NCBI GenBank assembly: GCA_019239975.1 | Contig: JAFAZE010000081.1 | Span: 1-62,691, forward strand | DNA: 62,691 nt | Reading direction: 5' to 3' | Source of the DNA: Streptosporangiaceae bacterium | GTDB lineage: Bacteria; Actinomycetota; Actinomycetes; Streptosporangiales; Streptosporangiaceae | Shown: piece by piece, positions 40,644 to 48,330 of the stretch | Layout of the letters: every line of letters starts with the position of its first letter | Numbering within the stretch: position 1 is the stretch's first letter | Notes under the pieces: generated by a model | Seen by the model: the letters and a program-made list of their open reading frames with translations, nothing else | What the model was told of the DNA's origin: nothing | The model's database searches: none | Translations under genes and position numbers: made by a program

Positions 40644-41879
40644 GTGACACAAGCCAAGAGCACGCTGATCACGCGCATCGGCGAGCTGGTGACGAACGCG
40701 CCCGAGGGAGGCGGCTCCGCCGGGTACCCCGGCCGCGGGGGGTGCCACCGGGATTCCCGGCCGGCCGGGTTCGCGGCGATCCCGGACGCGGCGCTGGTCA
40801 TCGACGGCGTCACGGTCGCCTGGACCGGGCTGGCGTCCCAGGCGCCGGCCGCCGACGCGGTGATCGACGCGGGTGGCCGGGCCGTGCTGCCCGGGTTCGT
40901 CGACTCGCACGCGCACCTCGTGTTCGCCGGGGAGCGCGGCGCCGAGTTCGCCGCCAGGATGGCCGGCATGCCGTACCAGGCGGGCGGCATCCTGACCACG
41001 GTCGCGGCCACCAGGGCCGCGACCGACGCCACGCTGCGGGCCGGGCTGCGCAGGCTCGCCGACGAGATGCTCCGCCAGGGCACGACCACGTTCGAGTGCA
41101 AGTCCGGGTACGGCCTGACCGTGGCCGACGAGGCGCGGCTGGTGACGCTTGCCGCCGAACTCACCCCGGAGGTGACATACCTCGGCGCGCACGTGGTGCC
41201 GCCGGAGTTCGGCGGCGACGCCGACGGGTACGTGGCGCTGGTGTGCGGAGCGATGCTCGACGCGTGCGCGCCGCACGCGCGGTGGGTCGACGTGTTCTGC
41301 GAGCGGGGCGCGTTCGGCGCCGGCGAGGCGCGCGCCGTCCTCGCCGCCGGCAGATCGCGCGGGCTGCGGCCCCGGGTGCACGCGAATCAGCTCGGGCGGG
41401 GGCCCGGCGTCCAGGTCGCCGTCGAGGCCGGTGCCGCCTCGGCCGACCACTGCACGTTTCTCACAGCCGCCGACGTGGACGCGCTCGCCTCGTCCGGGAC
41501 GGTCGCCACGCTGCTGCCCGGCGCGGAGTTCGGCACCAGGCAGCGGTACCCGGACGCGCGCCCGCTGCTCAACGCGGGGGTGACCGTCGCGCTGGCCACC
41601 GACTGCAACCCCGGATCATCGTTCACGTCCAGCATGGCGTTCTGTGTCGCGCTCGCGGTCCGCGAGATGCGCATGACGACGGAGGAGGCCGTGTGGGCGG
41701 CGACCGCGGGAGGCGCCCGCGCGCTGCTGCGTACCGACGTCGGTCATCTCGCGCCGGGCGCGCGGGCGGACCTGATCATGCTTGACGCGCCGTCGCACGC
41801 GTACCTGGCGTACCGCCCGGGCGTTCCCCTCGTCCGCGCCATCTGGCGATCGGGCCGTCTCGTGGCCGGCGCCCCCTGA
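40644..41879 (+). CDS. hutI: Imidazolonepropionase
   Basis: This amidohydrolase converts imidazolonepropionate to formiminoglutamate, the third step of histidine degradation. The 411-residue protein has metal ligands in [11 protein letters not shown] and the family motif [33 protein letters not shown]-like [24 protein letters not shown] and [14 protein letters not shown] follow. GTG 40644 has GGGAAG upstream. It is convergent with a hutF remnant; the functional hutF-hutU pair lies beyond the 11-kb island. Confidence 0.95.
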   Translation: MTQAKSTLITRIGELVTNAPEGGGSAGYPGRGGCHRDSRPAGFAAIPDAALVIDGVTVAWTGLASQAPAADAVIDAGGRAVLPGFVDSHAHLVFAGERGAEFAARMAGMPYQAGGILTTVAATRAATDATLRAGLRRLADEMLRQGTTTFECKSGYGLTVADEARLVTLAAELTPEVTYLGAHVVPPEFGGDADGYVALVCGAMLDACAPHARWVDVFCERGAFGAGEARAVLAAGRSRGLRPRVHANQLGRGPGVQVAVEAGAASADHCTFLTAADVDALASSGTVATLLPGAEFGTRQRYPDARPLLNAGVTVALATDCNPGSSFTSSMAFCVALAVREMRMTTEEAVWAATAGGARALLRTDVGHLAPGARADLIMLDAPSHAYLAYRPGVPLVRAIWRSGRLVAGAP

Positions 41880-41902
41880 GCGCCGCCGGCAACCGCGGCC
41901 GA

Positions 41903-41958
41903 CCGGATTTGGGTGCATTCTGCGCTGCCATGACGACGCGAATCGCACCCAAATCCGG
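41903..41958. terminator. 14-bp inverted repeat after hutI
   Basis: CCGGATTTGGGTGC at 41903-41916 pairs exactly with 41945-41958 over a 28-nt loop. It lies 24 bp after the hutI stop, between it and the convergent hutF remnant. The right arm has a degenerate counterpart just outside the intact hutF (about 53140-53156), which helps define the duplicated segment. The long loop makes termination uncertain. Confidence 0.45.
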
Positions 41959-42039
41959 GGATCCTATGGGGAGGACGGCTCCGGGGATCTATGGGGAGGA
42001 CGGCTCCGGAGATCGTATGGGAGGACGGCTCCGGGGATG

Positions 42040-42390
42040 CTAAGGGAGGACGGCGGAGATGGCGGCGGCGAGCTCACCGGGCACGTCGTCCACCAGGAGG
42101 TGGCGGCCGTCGCGGACCACGTCCCGGCCGCTGATCACCACGTGCCGCACGTCGGCGGCAGTCCTGGTGAGGATGACCGCCAGTGCGCTGCCCGCGGCGG
42201 CGAGCGCCGACGCTGGCCCGATCCCGTCGACGAGGTCGGCCGCGGTGGTCGGCAGATGCAGCAGAACGTCTGGCTGCCGCCGAGCAGCTCGATATCCCCG
42301 CCGGTCAGTTGGGTCGCGTGCACCATCGTGGAGCGCGGGTCAGCACGCCCGCCGCGTACATAACCTTGGCCGAGGTGCGGCCGTAGGCTT
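42040..42390 (-). pseudogene. hutF: Decayed copy of the hutF 3' end
   Basis: 42047-42185 matches 53177-53318 almost base for base (including CACCAGGAGGTGGCGGCCGT and CTGATCACCACGTGCCGCAC). After about 265 bp missing from this copy, 42186-42390 matches 53583-53790. On the minus strand it would encode the HutF C-terminus, but with frameshifts, an internal deletion and no 5' part. Three 25-bp units around GGGAGGACGGCTCC precede it (41959-42040). It is a direct repeat of the gene at 53172-54722 and marks the left edge of the inserted island. Confidence 0.9.
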
Positions 42391-42404
42391 AGGCGGCTCC
42401 GGCG

Positions 42405-42785
42405 TCATGTCGGCCGGACGATCGTCAGCGCCGGGTCGATCGCGGCGATATCGGCTGGGTCGCTGGTGATGACGGGATGTCCGCGGTCACTCGCGCAGAT
42501 GGCCACGCTCACATCCACCACGTCCGTTGAGCCAGTGGATGCACACCTGGCGCCAACGCGTAGGGCAAGCTTGGCGTCGAGAGCAACAATCGAAGTCACC
42601 TGAAGCTGCAGCAGCTTTGCGAGCCTCACCTGTCGGGCGCCCCCTCGCCATGCCTGGGCGACGACTCCGGCCGGTATCGCCAACTCGGCGCCTGCGGCTA
42701 TCGCCTGCTCGACCAGCAGCGCCATGCGAGGGCTGCCGGCCTCGATCGCGATCAGCGCCCCTGTATCGAGAGTCAGGCCGGTCAC
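42405..42785 (-). CDS. VapC-like PIN-domain toxin
   Basis: This PIN-domain protein is probably a Mg2+-dependent RNase toxin. The 126-residue protein has the acidic residues expected: LTLDTGALIAIE (first Asp), the middle EQAIAAGAELAIPAGVVAQAW region, STDVVDVSVAI (Asp) and VITSDPADIAAI (Asp). The GTG start overlaps the antitoxin stop (GTGA at 42782-42785), the usual coupling in vapBC operons. The target RNA cannot be inferred. Confidence 0.85.
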   Translation of the reverse strand: MTGLTLDTGALIAIEAGSPRMALLVEQAIAAGAELAIPAGVVAQAWRGGARQVRLAKLLQLQVTSIVALDAKLALRVGARCASTGSTDVVDVSVAICASDRGHPVITSDPADIAAIDPALTIVRPT

Positions 42786-43015
42786 GGCTCAACGCCAAGC
42801 ACCCGGCGGGCCCATGTCCGGTCCTCGTCAGTGGGCTCGCCCGCTTGCGCGTAGATCTCCGCAATGATCTCGGCCATTTCCTCTTCGGCGGTACGTCGGG
42901 CGAGCGCCTTGGAGATATACGCGGAAACCGAGGCCGCGCGGCCCTCAGCCACCGCCTGCCGCGCGGCAGCGACCTGTTCTTCCGGCAGGGTAATCGCGAT
43001 TTTCTGCCGTGTCAT
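42782..43015 (-). CDS. VapB-like antitoxin, ribbon-helix-helix type
   Basis: This 77-residue protein begins MTRQKIAITLPEEQVAAARQAV, a ribbon-helix-helix DNA-binding pattern. AEGRAASVSAYISKALARRTAEEE follows, and an acidic C-terminal tail likely wraps the toxin. I chose ATG 43015; ATG 43027 is also in frame. A TTGGCA-16-TATGAT promoter ends 7 bp before ATG 43015, so the mRNA may be leaderless. It should repress its own promoter together with the toxin. Confidence 0.8.
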   Translation of the reverse strand: MTRQKIAITLPEEQVAAARQAVAEGRAASVSAYISKALARRTAEEEMAEIIAEIYAQAGEPTDEDRTWARRVLGVEP

Positions 43016-43022
43016 ACTACTT

Positions 43023-43050
43023 ATCATACCAACGACGACCTTCCTGCCAA
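43023..43050 (-). promoter_or_regulatory. Promoter of the vapBC-like operon
   Basis: On the minus strand TTGGCA (43045-43050), a 16-bp spacer and TATGAT (43023-43028) give a near-consensus housekeeping promoter. The expected start site lies at or next to ATG 43015. Confidence 0.6.
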
Positions 43051-43163
43051 GCTGCTTTAGGCGCACTCCACGGCCGAAAAGGGATGACGACTGGCTGCGT
43101 TCGGCGCGCGGGGGCATCTTCGAGCGATTCGCCATAGCTCACCTGGGCCTAAGCTCAGCATAC

Positions 43164-43201
43164 AGGATTTGTGAACGCTGTCGCCAGAGTTCACAAATCC
43201 T
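43164..43201. promoter_or_regulatory. 13-bp inverted repeat before the restriction operon
   Basis: AGGATTTGTGAAC (43164-43176) pairs exactly with GTTCACAAATCCT (43189-43201) across 12 nt. It ends 34 bp before the ATG of the HTH-methyltransferase gene. Position and symmetry suit an operator for a dimeric HTH protein; as RNA it could also be an attenuator. It is AT-richer than its surroundings. Confidence 0.65.
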
Positions 43202-43235
43202 TGTGTACTGATGATCGCGCCAGTACGGTGGAGGC

Positions 43236-45134
43236 ATGGAGCCTGAGGGGCAGGAGCTGATCACTGCGTCTGCCATCGCGCGGCTGGCCGGGGTCGGCCG
43301 GGCTGCCGTGTCCAACTGGCGGAAGCGGTACCCGGAGTTTCCAAAGCCGGCGGGCGGATCGCCGAACAGCCCGACCTTCGACCGGGTCGAGGTCCTGACC
43401 TGGCTGAAGGAGACAGGGAAGGCGGATCAGCTTGCAACGGCGGGGCGTACAGACGGCGGGACGATCCGGGTTGGCGCGCCTGGCACGGGGGCCATGGACA
43501 AGAGCTTCAGCGAGACCTTCGGCACGGTGTTCGCGGAGGCATGGAAGCGGCTGCCGGAGCGATCCATCAGCGACCTGCTCCCCAGTGATCTGCTGGCTCG
43601 GACGATGGTGGCGCTGCTGCCCCGGTCGATCGCGCCGGACCGGACAGCCGACGACGATGGCGCCTGGCCGGATCGCCCATATGAGCGGGACGCGGAATTC
43701 GCCGGAGGAGGGCCGTATCGCGGTGACGCGAACGACGACCCGGAACTGCCGGCGGTCATTGATCCAGCGTGTGGGACGGCTGCGGCGCTGATGGCGGTGG
43801 CGGACCGGTTCGGCGCGCGGATCCGGCTCGCTGGGCAGGACATCGATGAGAAGGCAGCCCGGATCGCGGCCTTCAACCTTTCGGGGAACTCCTACGGGGC
43901 ACCGTATGAGGTACATGCCGGAGACTCGTTCACCGACAGCCAGCTCGGTGCCTACCTGGGCAAGGCCGCCGCCGTGGTGTGCGAGCCACCGTTCGACCGG
44001 CCGGACTGGCCGGCCGCCGAGCTGACCACGGACCGGCGCTGGGAGTTCGGTATCCCGGCGCCGCGTGACGGGGAACTTGCTTGGGTGCAGCACTGCTACG
44101 CACACCTGCGGACGTATGGGGTCGCGGTCGTCGCGATGTCGCGACGGAGCTGCACACAGCCATCCGGCGAGCACATCCGGGCGGCGCTGGTGCGAACCGG
44201 CGTGCTCCGCGCGGTGATCGCGCTGCCGAAGGGGATGGGTACCCTACCCGGAATCGATATCTGCCTATGGGTATTGCAGCGGTCCGCCTACACGTCTGAT
44301 CGCGTGCCGGTGCGCATGATCGACCTGTCCGGACTCGGTGACCCGGCTGACGTGCCGCTCGAGTTCGGCGCCTGGCAGCAGCTGTTCGATGGCGGCGACC
44401 CCGCTGTTTCCCGTGCAGTGGAGCGCCTTGAGCTCCTCGATGAGGGCGCCTACCTGCTGCCGTCTCGCCATCTGGTTGCGCGCGGCCAAGCGTCAGCCAC
44501 GGACCTTGCCCATGTGACAAAGCGGCTCGCCGAGATTTATGCGACGGTGGGACGCGGACTGCCGCGGTTCGCGGCACCCAAGACGACGAGCCGCCGCTCC
44601 AGCGTCACCCTCGCGGAGCTTGAGCGCGTAGGGGCGCTGACGATCCGCGCGCGGGATGACACGCCCCGGGCGGGAGATGTGCTGCTGCGCACCCATGGCA
44701 GACCACCAGTCGTGGCGACCGCCGAGAAGGCCGGCGACGAGGACGCGATCGGGCGGTTCGTCGAGGTCAGCGGCATCGCGCAGGTCGTCGAGATCGACGG
44801 CACCCGGCTCGATCCCTACTTCGTCGCGCTGTTCCTGCGAAGCGACGTCGCCGCACTGCCCGTCGCCAATACGCTCGGAGCCATCAACCGGGATGACCTA
44901 CGCCGGTGCCGCATCCCCCGGCTGCCCCTAGCCGAGCAGCGGCGGTACGGCGATGCATTCCGGCGCCTGAGCGAGCTTGAGCAGGCCCTGGCAGCAGTGT
45001 CAGACCTCAGTGCGAAGGTCATCGGGGAGACGATCTACGCACTGACCACCGGCGCGGTCGCGCCCGAGTACGAACTTCCGGCCGCGAGCCGGACGCATAA
45101 GAGGGACAAGGACGAGAAGGGGTGGCGTCAGTGA
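43236..45134 (+). CDS. HTH/degenerate N6-methyltransferase/half-TRD fusion
   Basis: The 632-residue protein has three parts. Residues 8-60 (ITASAIARLAGVGRAAVSNW...FPKPAGG) are a helix-turn-helix like those of MerR/excisionase proteins. Residues about 110-400 are an N6-adenine methyltransferase fold with SAM motif VIDPACGTAAAL (Asp176) but catalytic motif IV reads EPPF (Glu250) instead of NPPF/Y. Residues about 450-620 look like half an HsdS specificity subunit (RAGDVLLRTHG, LDPYFVALFLRS, IPRLPLAEQRRYGDAF). It leads the operon and its stop overlaps the hsdM start. It may be a non-catalytic regulator or accessory specificity subunit. Confidence 0.8.
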   Translation: MEPEGQELITASAIARLAGVGRAAVSNWRKRYPEFPKPAGGSPNSPTFDRVEVLTWLKETGKADQLATAGRTDGGTIRVGAPGTGAMDKSFSETFGTVFAEAWKRLPERSISDLLPSDLLARTMVALLPRSIAPDRTADDDGAWPDRPYERDAEFAGGGPYRGDANDDPELPAVIDPACGTAAALMAVADRFGARIRLAGQDIDEKAARIAAFNLSGNSYGAPYEVHAGDSFTDSQLGAYLGKAAAVVCEPPFDRPDWPAAELTTDRRWEFGIPAPRDGELAWVQHCYAHLRTYGVAVVAMSRRSCTQPSGEHIRAALVRTGVLRAVIALPKGMGTLPGIDICLWVLQRSAYTSDRVPVRMIDLSGLGDPADVPLEFGAWQQLFDGGDPAVSRAVERLELLDEGAYLLPSRHLVARGQASATDLAHVTKRLAEIYATVGRGLPRFAAPKTTSRRSSVTLAELERVGALTIRARDDTPRAGDVLLRTHGRPPVVATAEKAGDEDAIGRFVEVSGIAQVVEIDGTRLDPYFVALFLRSDVAALPVANTLGAINRDDLRRCRIPRLPLAEQRRYGDAFRRLSELEQALAAVSDLSAKVIGETIYALTTGAVAPEYELPAASRTHKRDKDEKGWRQ

Positions 45135-47140
45135 CAACGGGCCCAGTGGCATCAGAATCGGGGGCATCGGGGCCAAAGCACGAGCAGATGGCGGCGCACA
45201 TCTGGTCGGTTGCCGACCTTTTGCGAGGCGACTACCGGCGGCACGAGTATGGCCATGTGATCCTGCCATTCACGGTGCTGCGTCGACTCGACGCAGTCAT
45301 GGCACCGACCCGGCAGGCTGTCTGGGACCGGGATGCGGCACTGCAGAATATTGAGAACAAGCAGATCCTGCTGGAGCGAGCGGCGAAATTGCCCTTCTAC
45401 AACACGTCAAAGCTGGACTTCCACTCGATCGCCGCCGACCCAAACCATGTGGCGAAGAACCTGAATGTGTACATCGCCGGGTTCTCGCCGAACGTCAAGC
45501 TGATCACGGATCGATTCGAGTTGAACAACCAGATCGCCCGCCTGCATGAGGGCAAGCTGCTGTACCAGGTCGTTGGGCGGTTTGCCGCGATGTGTGACCT
45601 GGACAAGCTGTCTACGCACGACATGGGTTACGTTTTCGAGCACATCATCAGAAAGTTCTACGAGGACGCGAACGCTGAGGCGGGCGACCACTTCACCCCG
45701 CGCGAGATCATCCGGCTGATGGCGAACCTGGTGATCGCGCCAGACAAGGACACGATCACCAGCGATGGCCAGGTGATCAATATCTTCGACCCGGCCTGCG
45801 GTACCGGCGGCATGCTCGCGTCCGCAAAGGAAAAGATCAACGAGATCAACCCGACCGCAAGGGTCTATCTCTTCGGACAGGAGTTCAACGCCGAGTCATG
45901 GGCGACGTGCGAGGCGGAGATGCTGCTCGGCGGCAACCCCGGCAAGATCTACTTCGGTAACTCCTTTAGCAATGATGGCTATTTGGACCGGAAATTCGAC
46001 TACATGCTTTCTAACCCTCCATTCGGCGTCGAATGGAGGAAGGTGCAGCTGGAAGTACAGGACGAGGCGGCCATCGGCTTTGCGGGGCGATTCGGCGCGG
46101 GGCTTCCCCGCATAAACGATGGGTCGCTGCTGTTTCTGCAGCACATGATCTCCAAGATGGAGCCGCCCGAGCCGACTGGAAAGGGATGTCGGCTGGCCAT
46201 TGTCTTCAACGGTTCTCCGCTTTTCACAGGAGGGGCAGGGTCGGGTGAATCGGAGATCCGGCGGTGGATTCTGGAGAACGACTGGCTGGAAGGCATCGTC
46301 GCTCTGCCCGACCAACTCTTCTACAACACCGGGATCTCCACATACTTCTGGATTCTGTCCAACAGAAAGACAGCGGCGCTCAAGGGCAAGGTGGTACTCC
46401 TCGATGCCCGGGACCAGTGGGAGAAGATGCGCAAGTCCAAGGGTGACAAGCGCAAGGAGATCGGCGAGGAGCAGATCGAGTACGTCACCGAAGTCTACAT
46501 GGACGCGCTCCGGATCGCCGCCGATCCGGAGCATCCGGATCACGGGCGGGTGAAGGTGTTCTCGACGCGGGACTTCGGCTACCAGCGGATCACCGTGCAG
46601 CGCCCGCTGAAGCAGAGGTTCGAGCTCACCGACGACACCGTTGCGGCCCTGGAGTCGTCAAAGGCCCTGGCCAAGTGGGACGGGCGGGACGCGCTCATCA
46701 CGGCGTTTCGGGGGGCGCTCGGCTCGGTGTGGTTGACGAAGAAGGACGCCGAGGCGGGGCTGCTGGCAGCAGCCAAGACAGGTGGAGCGCTCTGGCCCAG
46801 CTCGACGCCGGCGGTCAAGGGCATCTGGGCAGCGGTATCAGTCTCCGACCCCGACGGCGAGGTCCAGACGGCCAAGGGCACTCCTCTGCCAGACCCGGAC
46901 CTGCGCGACTACGAGAACGTGCCCCTGGATGAAGACGTAAACGTGTACTTCGCCCGCGAGGTACTCCCTCACGTCCCCGACGCCTGGATCGACCACGACA
47001 AGACCAAGATCGGCTACGAGATCCCCTTCACCCGCCACTTCTACGTCTACACACCGCCGCGCCCGCTCGCCGAGATCGACGCGGAACTCCGCGATCTGGA
47101 AAGCCAGATCCAGAAGCTGCTCGGCGAGGTGACAGGATGA
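45131..47140 (+). CDS. hsdM: Type I methyltransferase subunit HsdM
   Basis: This subunit methylates adenine with SAM as part of the HsdM2S1 complex and is needed for restriction with HsdR. HsdM_N helical domain at about residues 20-160 (HIWSVADLLRGDYRRHEYG) and HFTPREIIRLM are followed by the SAM motif FDPACGTGGML. Catalytic NPPFGVEW is intact near residue 295. The 669 residues include a longer C-terminal region than in E. coli HsdM. GTG 45131 is preferred to GTG 45122 because GAGAAGGGG then stands 8 nt upstream and the stop-start overlap is GTGA. Confidence 0.95.
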   Translation: MTTGPVASESGASGPKHEQMAAHIWSVADLLRGDYRRHEYGHVILPFTVLRRLDAVMAPTRQAVWDRDAALQNIENKQILLERAAKLPFYNTSKLDFHSIAADPNHVAKNLNVYIAGFSPNVKLITDRFELNNQIARLHEGKLLYQVVGRFAAMCDLDKLSTHDMGYVFEHIIRKFYEDANAEAGDHFTPREIIRLMANLVIAPDKDTITSDGQVINIFDPACGTGGMLASAKEKINEINPTARVYLFGQEFNAESWATCEAEMLLGGNPGKIYFGNSFSNDGYLDRKFDYMLSNPPFGVEWRKVQLEVQDEAAIGFAGRFGAGLPRINDGSLLFLQHMISKMEPPEPTGKGCRLAIVFNGSPLFTGGAGSGESEIRRWILENDWLEGIVALPDQLFYNTGISTYFWILSNRKTAALKGKVVLLDARDQWEKMRKSKGDKRKEIGEEQIEYVTEVYMDALRIAADPEHPDHGRVKVFSTRDFGYQRITVQRPLKQRFELTDDTVAALESSKALAKWDGRDALITAFRGALGSVWLTKKDAEAGLLAAAKTGGALWPSSTPAVKGIWAAVSVSDPDGEVQTAKGTPLPDPDLRDYENVPLDEDVNVYFAREVLPHVPDAWIDHDKTKIGYEIPFTRHFYVYTPPRPLAEIDAELRDLESQIQKLLGEVTG

Positions 47141-48330
47141 GACTCAAGGACATCGCCTATATCAACCGCCGCGTGCTGCCAGAGACGACCGATCCTAACT
47201 ACTCATTCAGGTACATCGACATAGCGTCTGTGGGTGATCTAGGGATAATTGCGATTCCCGACCAACTCACGCTGTTCGGCCAGGCACCGTCGCGAGCGCG
47301 TCGTATCGCTCCGGCAGGCAGCACCGTGGTTTCCACTGTGCGCACATATCTGTGCGCGATCGCCCAAGTTCCATCTACTGATGAGACCTTGGTTTTCTCG
47401 ACGGGATTCGCCGTTCTCGAAGCAAAACCGAGTATCGATGACAGGTTCCTTGCTTACGTCTGTCGGTCTCAGCCCTTCATCAACGAAGTGGTAGCGCGAT
47501 CCGTGGGCGTAAGCTATCCCGCTATCAACCCGGGAGACCTCTCCGGCATTAGGGTTCCAGTTCCACCACTCGACGAGCAGCGGCGGATCGCCGACTTCCT
47601 CGACGCCGAGACGGCCCGGATGGACGGACTGCAAGGTACGCGTGATCGTCAACTTACTGCCCTAGACGAGTTGATCGCGAGCAGCGTTTCGGCGATCGTT
47701 CCCAGCCCTTCGGACGTGTCTTTCGTTCGGTTGGGCTACTTGTCCGTCATTCAGTTGGGTCTAACAGTAGACGGCGGCCGTGATCCCGGCGCTGACTCGG
47801 TAACTTTGCCCTATCTGCGGGTGGCAAACGTCCAGGACGGGCACCTTGACCTTGAATCGATCTACGATATTACGGTGCCCAGAATAGCGGCCCGATCGTC
47901 AACGCTGTGTCGCGGAGATGTACTCATGACGGAGGGCGGGGACCTGGACAAGCTCGGGCGAGGCACCGTCTGGAACGGCGAGATCGAGAACTGCCTGCAT
48001 CAAAACCACGTGTTCGCTGTACGGTCGGATCAGACGAAACTCGCACCAGAATATCTCGCGCTAATTACGCGCACCGCATACGCACGGTCTTACTTCGAGA
48101 GCACGGGAACGAAGACAACCAACCTAGCGTCCACGAGCAGTAGCAAGATCCGTGATTTCAGGATTCCCCTAATCGACCTAACGGATCAGGCCCGGGTGGT
48201 TCGCGAAACCGAGTCCTGGCTGGAGGAAGTTACCAAGGTGCAGGCGGTCTTGACGCTCCAGCGCGCTCTGCTTGCTGAGCGGCGGCAGGCGCTTATCACA
48301 GCGGCGGTCACGGGAGGGATCACGGTATGA
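47137..48330 (+). CDS. hsdS: Type I specificity subunit HsdS
   Basis: This subunit recognises the bipartite DNA target through two target-recognition domains. TRD1 is at about residues 1-150, followed by the spacer helix motif VPPLDEQRRIADFLDAETARMD. TRD2 (about 185-345) is followed by the second helix region ending RALLAERRQALITAAVTGG. The 397 residues fit. It starts with an ATGA overlap on hsdM and ends with one on hsdR. Base composition is less GC-rich than the flanking genes, as expected for acquired specificity DNA. The target sequence cannot be predicted. Confidence 0.92.
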   Translation: MRLKDIAYINRRVLPETTDPNYSFRYIDIASVGDLGIIAIPDQLTLFGQAPSRARRIAPAGSTVVSTVRTYLCAIAQVPSTDETLVFSTGFAVLEAKPSIDDRFLAYVCRSQPFINEVVARSVGVSYPAINPGDLSGIRVPVPPLDEQRRIADFLDAETARMDGLQGTRDRQLTALDELIASSVSAIVPSPSDVSFVRLGYLSVIQLGLTVDGGRDPGADSVTLPYLRVANVQDGHLDLESIYDITVPRIAARSSTLCRGDVLMTEGGDLDKLGRGTVWNGEIENCLHQNHVFAVRSDQTKLAPEYLALITRTAYARSYFESTGTKTTNLASTSSSKIRDFRIPLIDLTDQARVVRETESWLEEVTKVQAVLTLQRALLAERRQALITAAVTGGITV

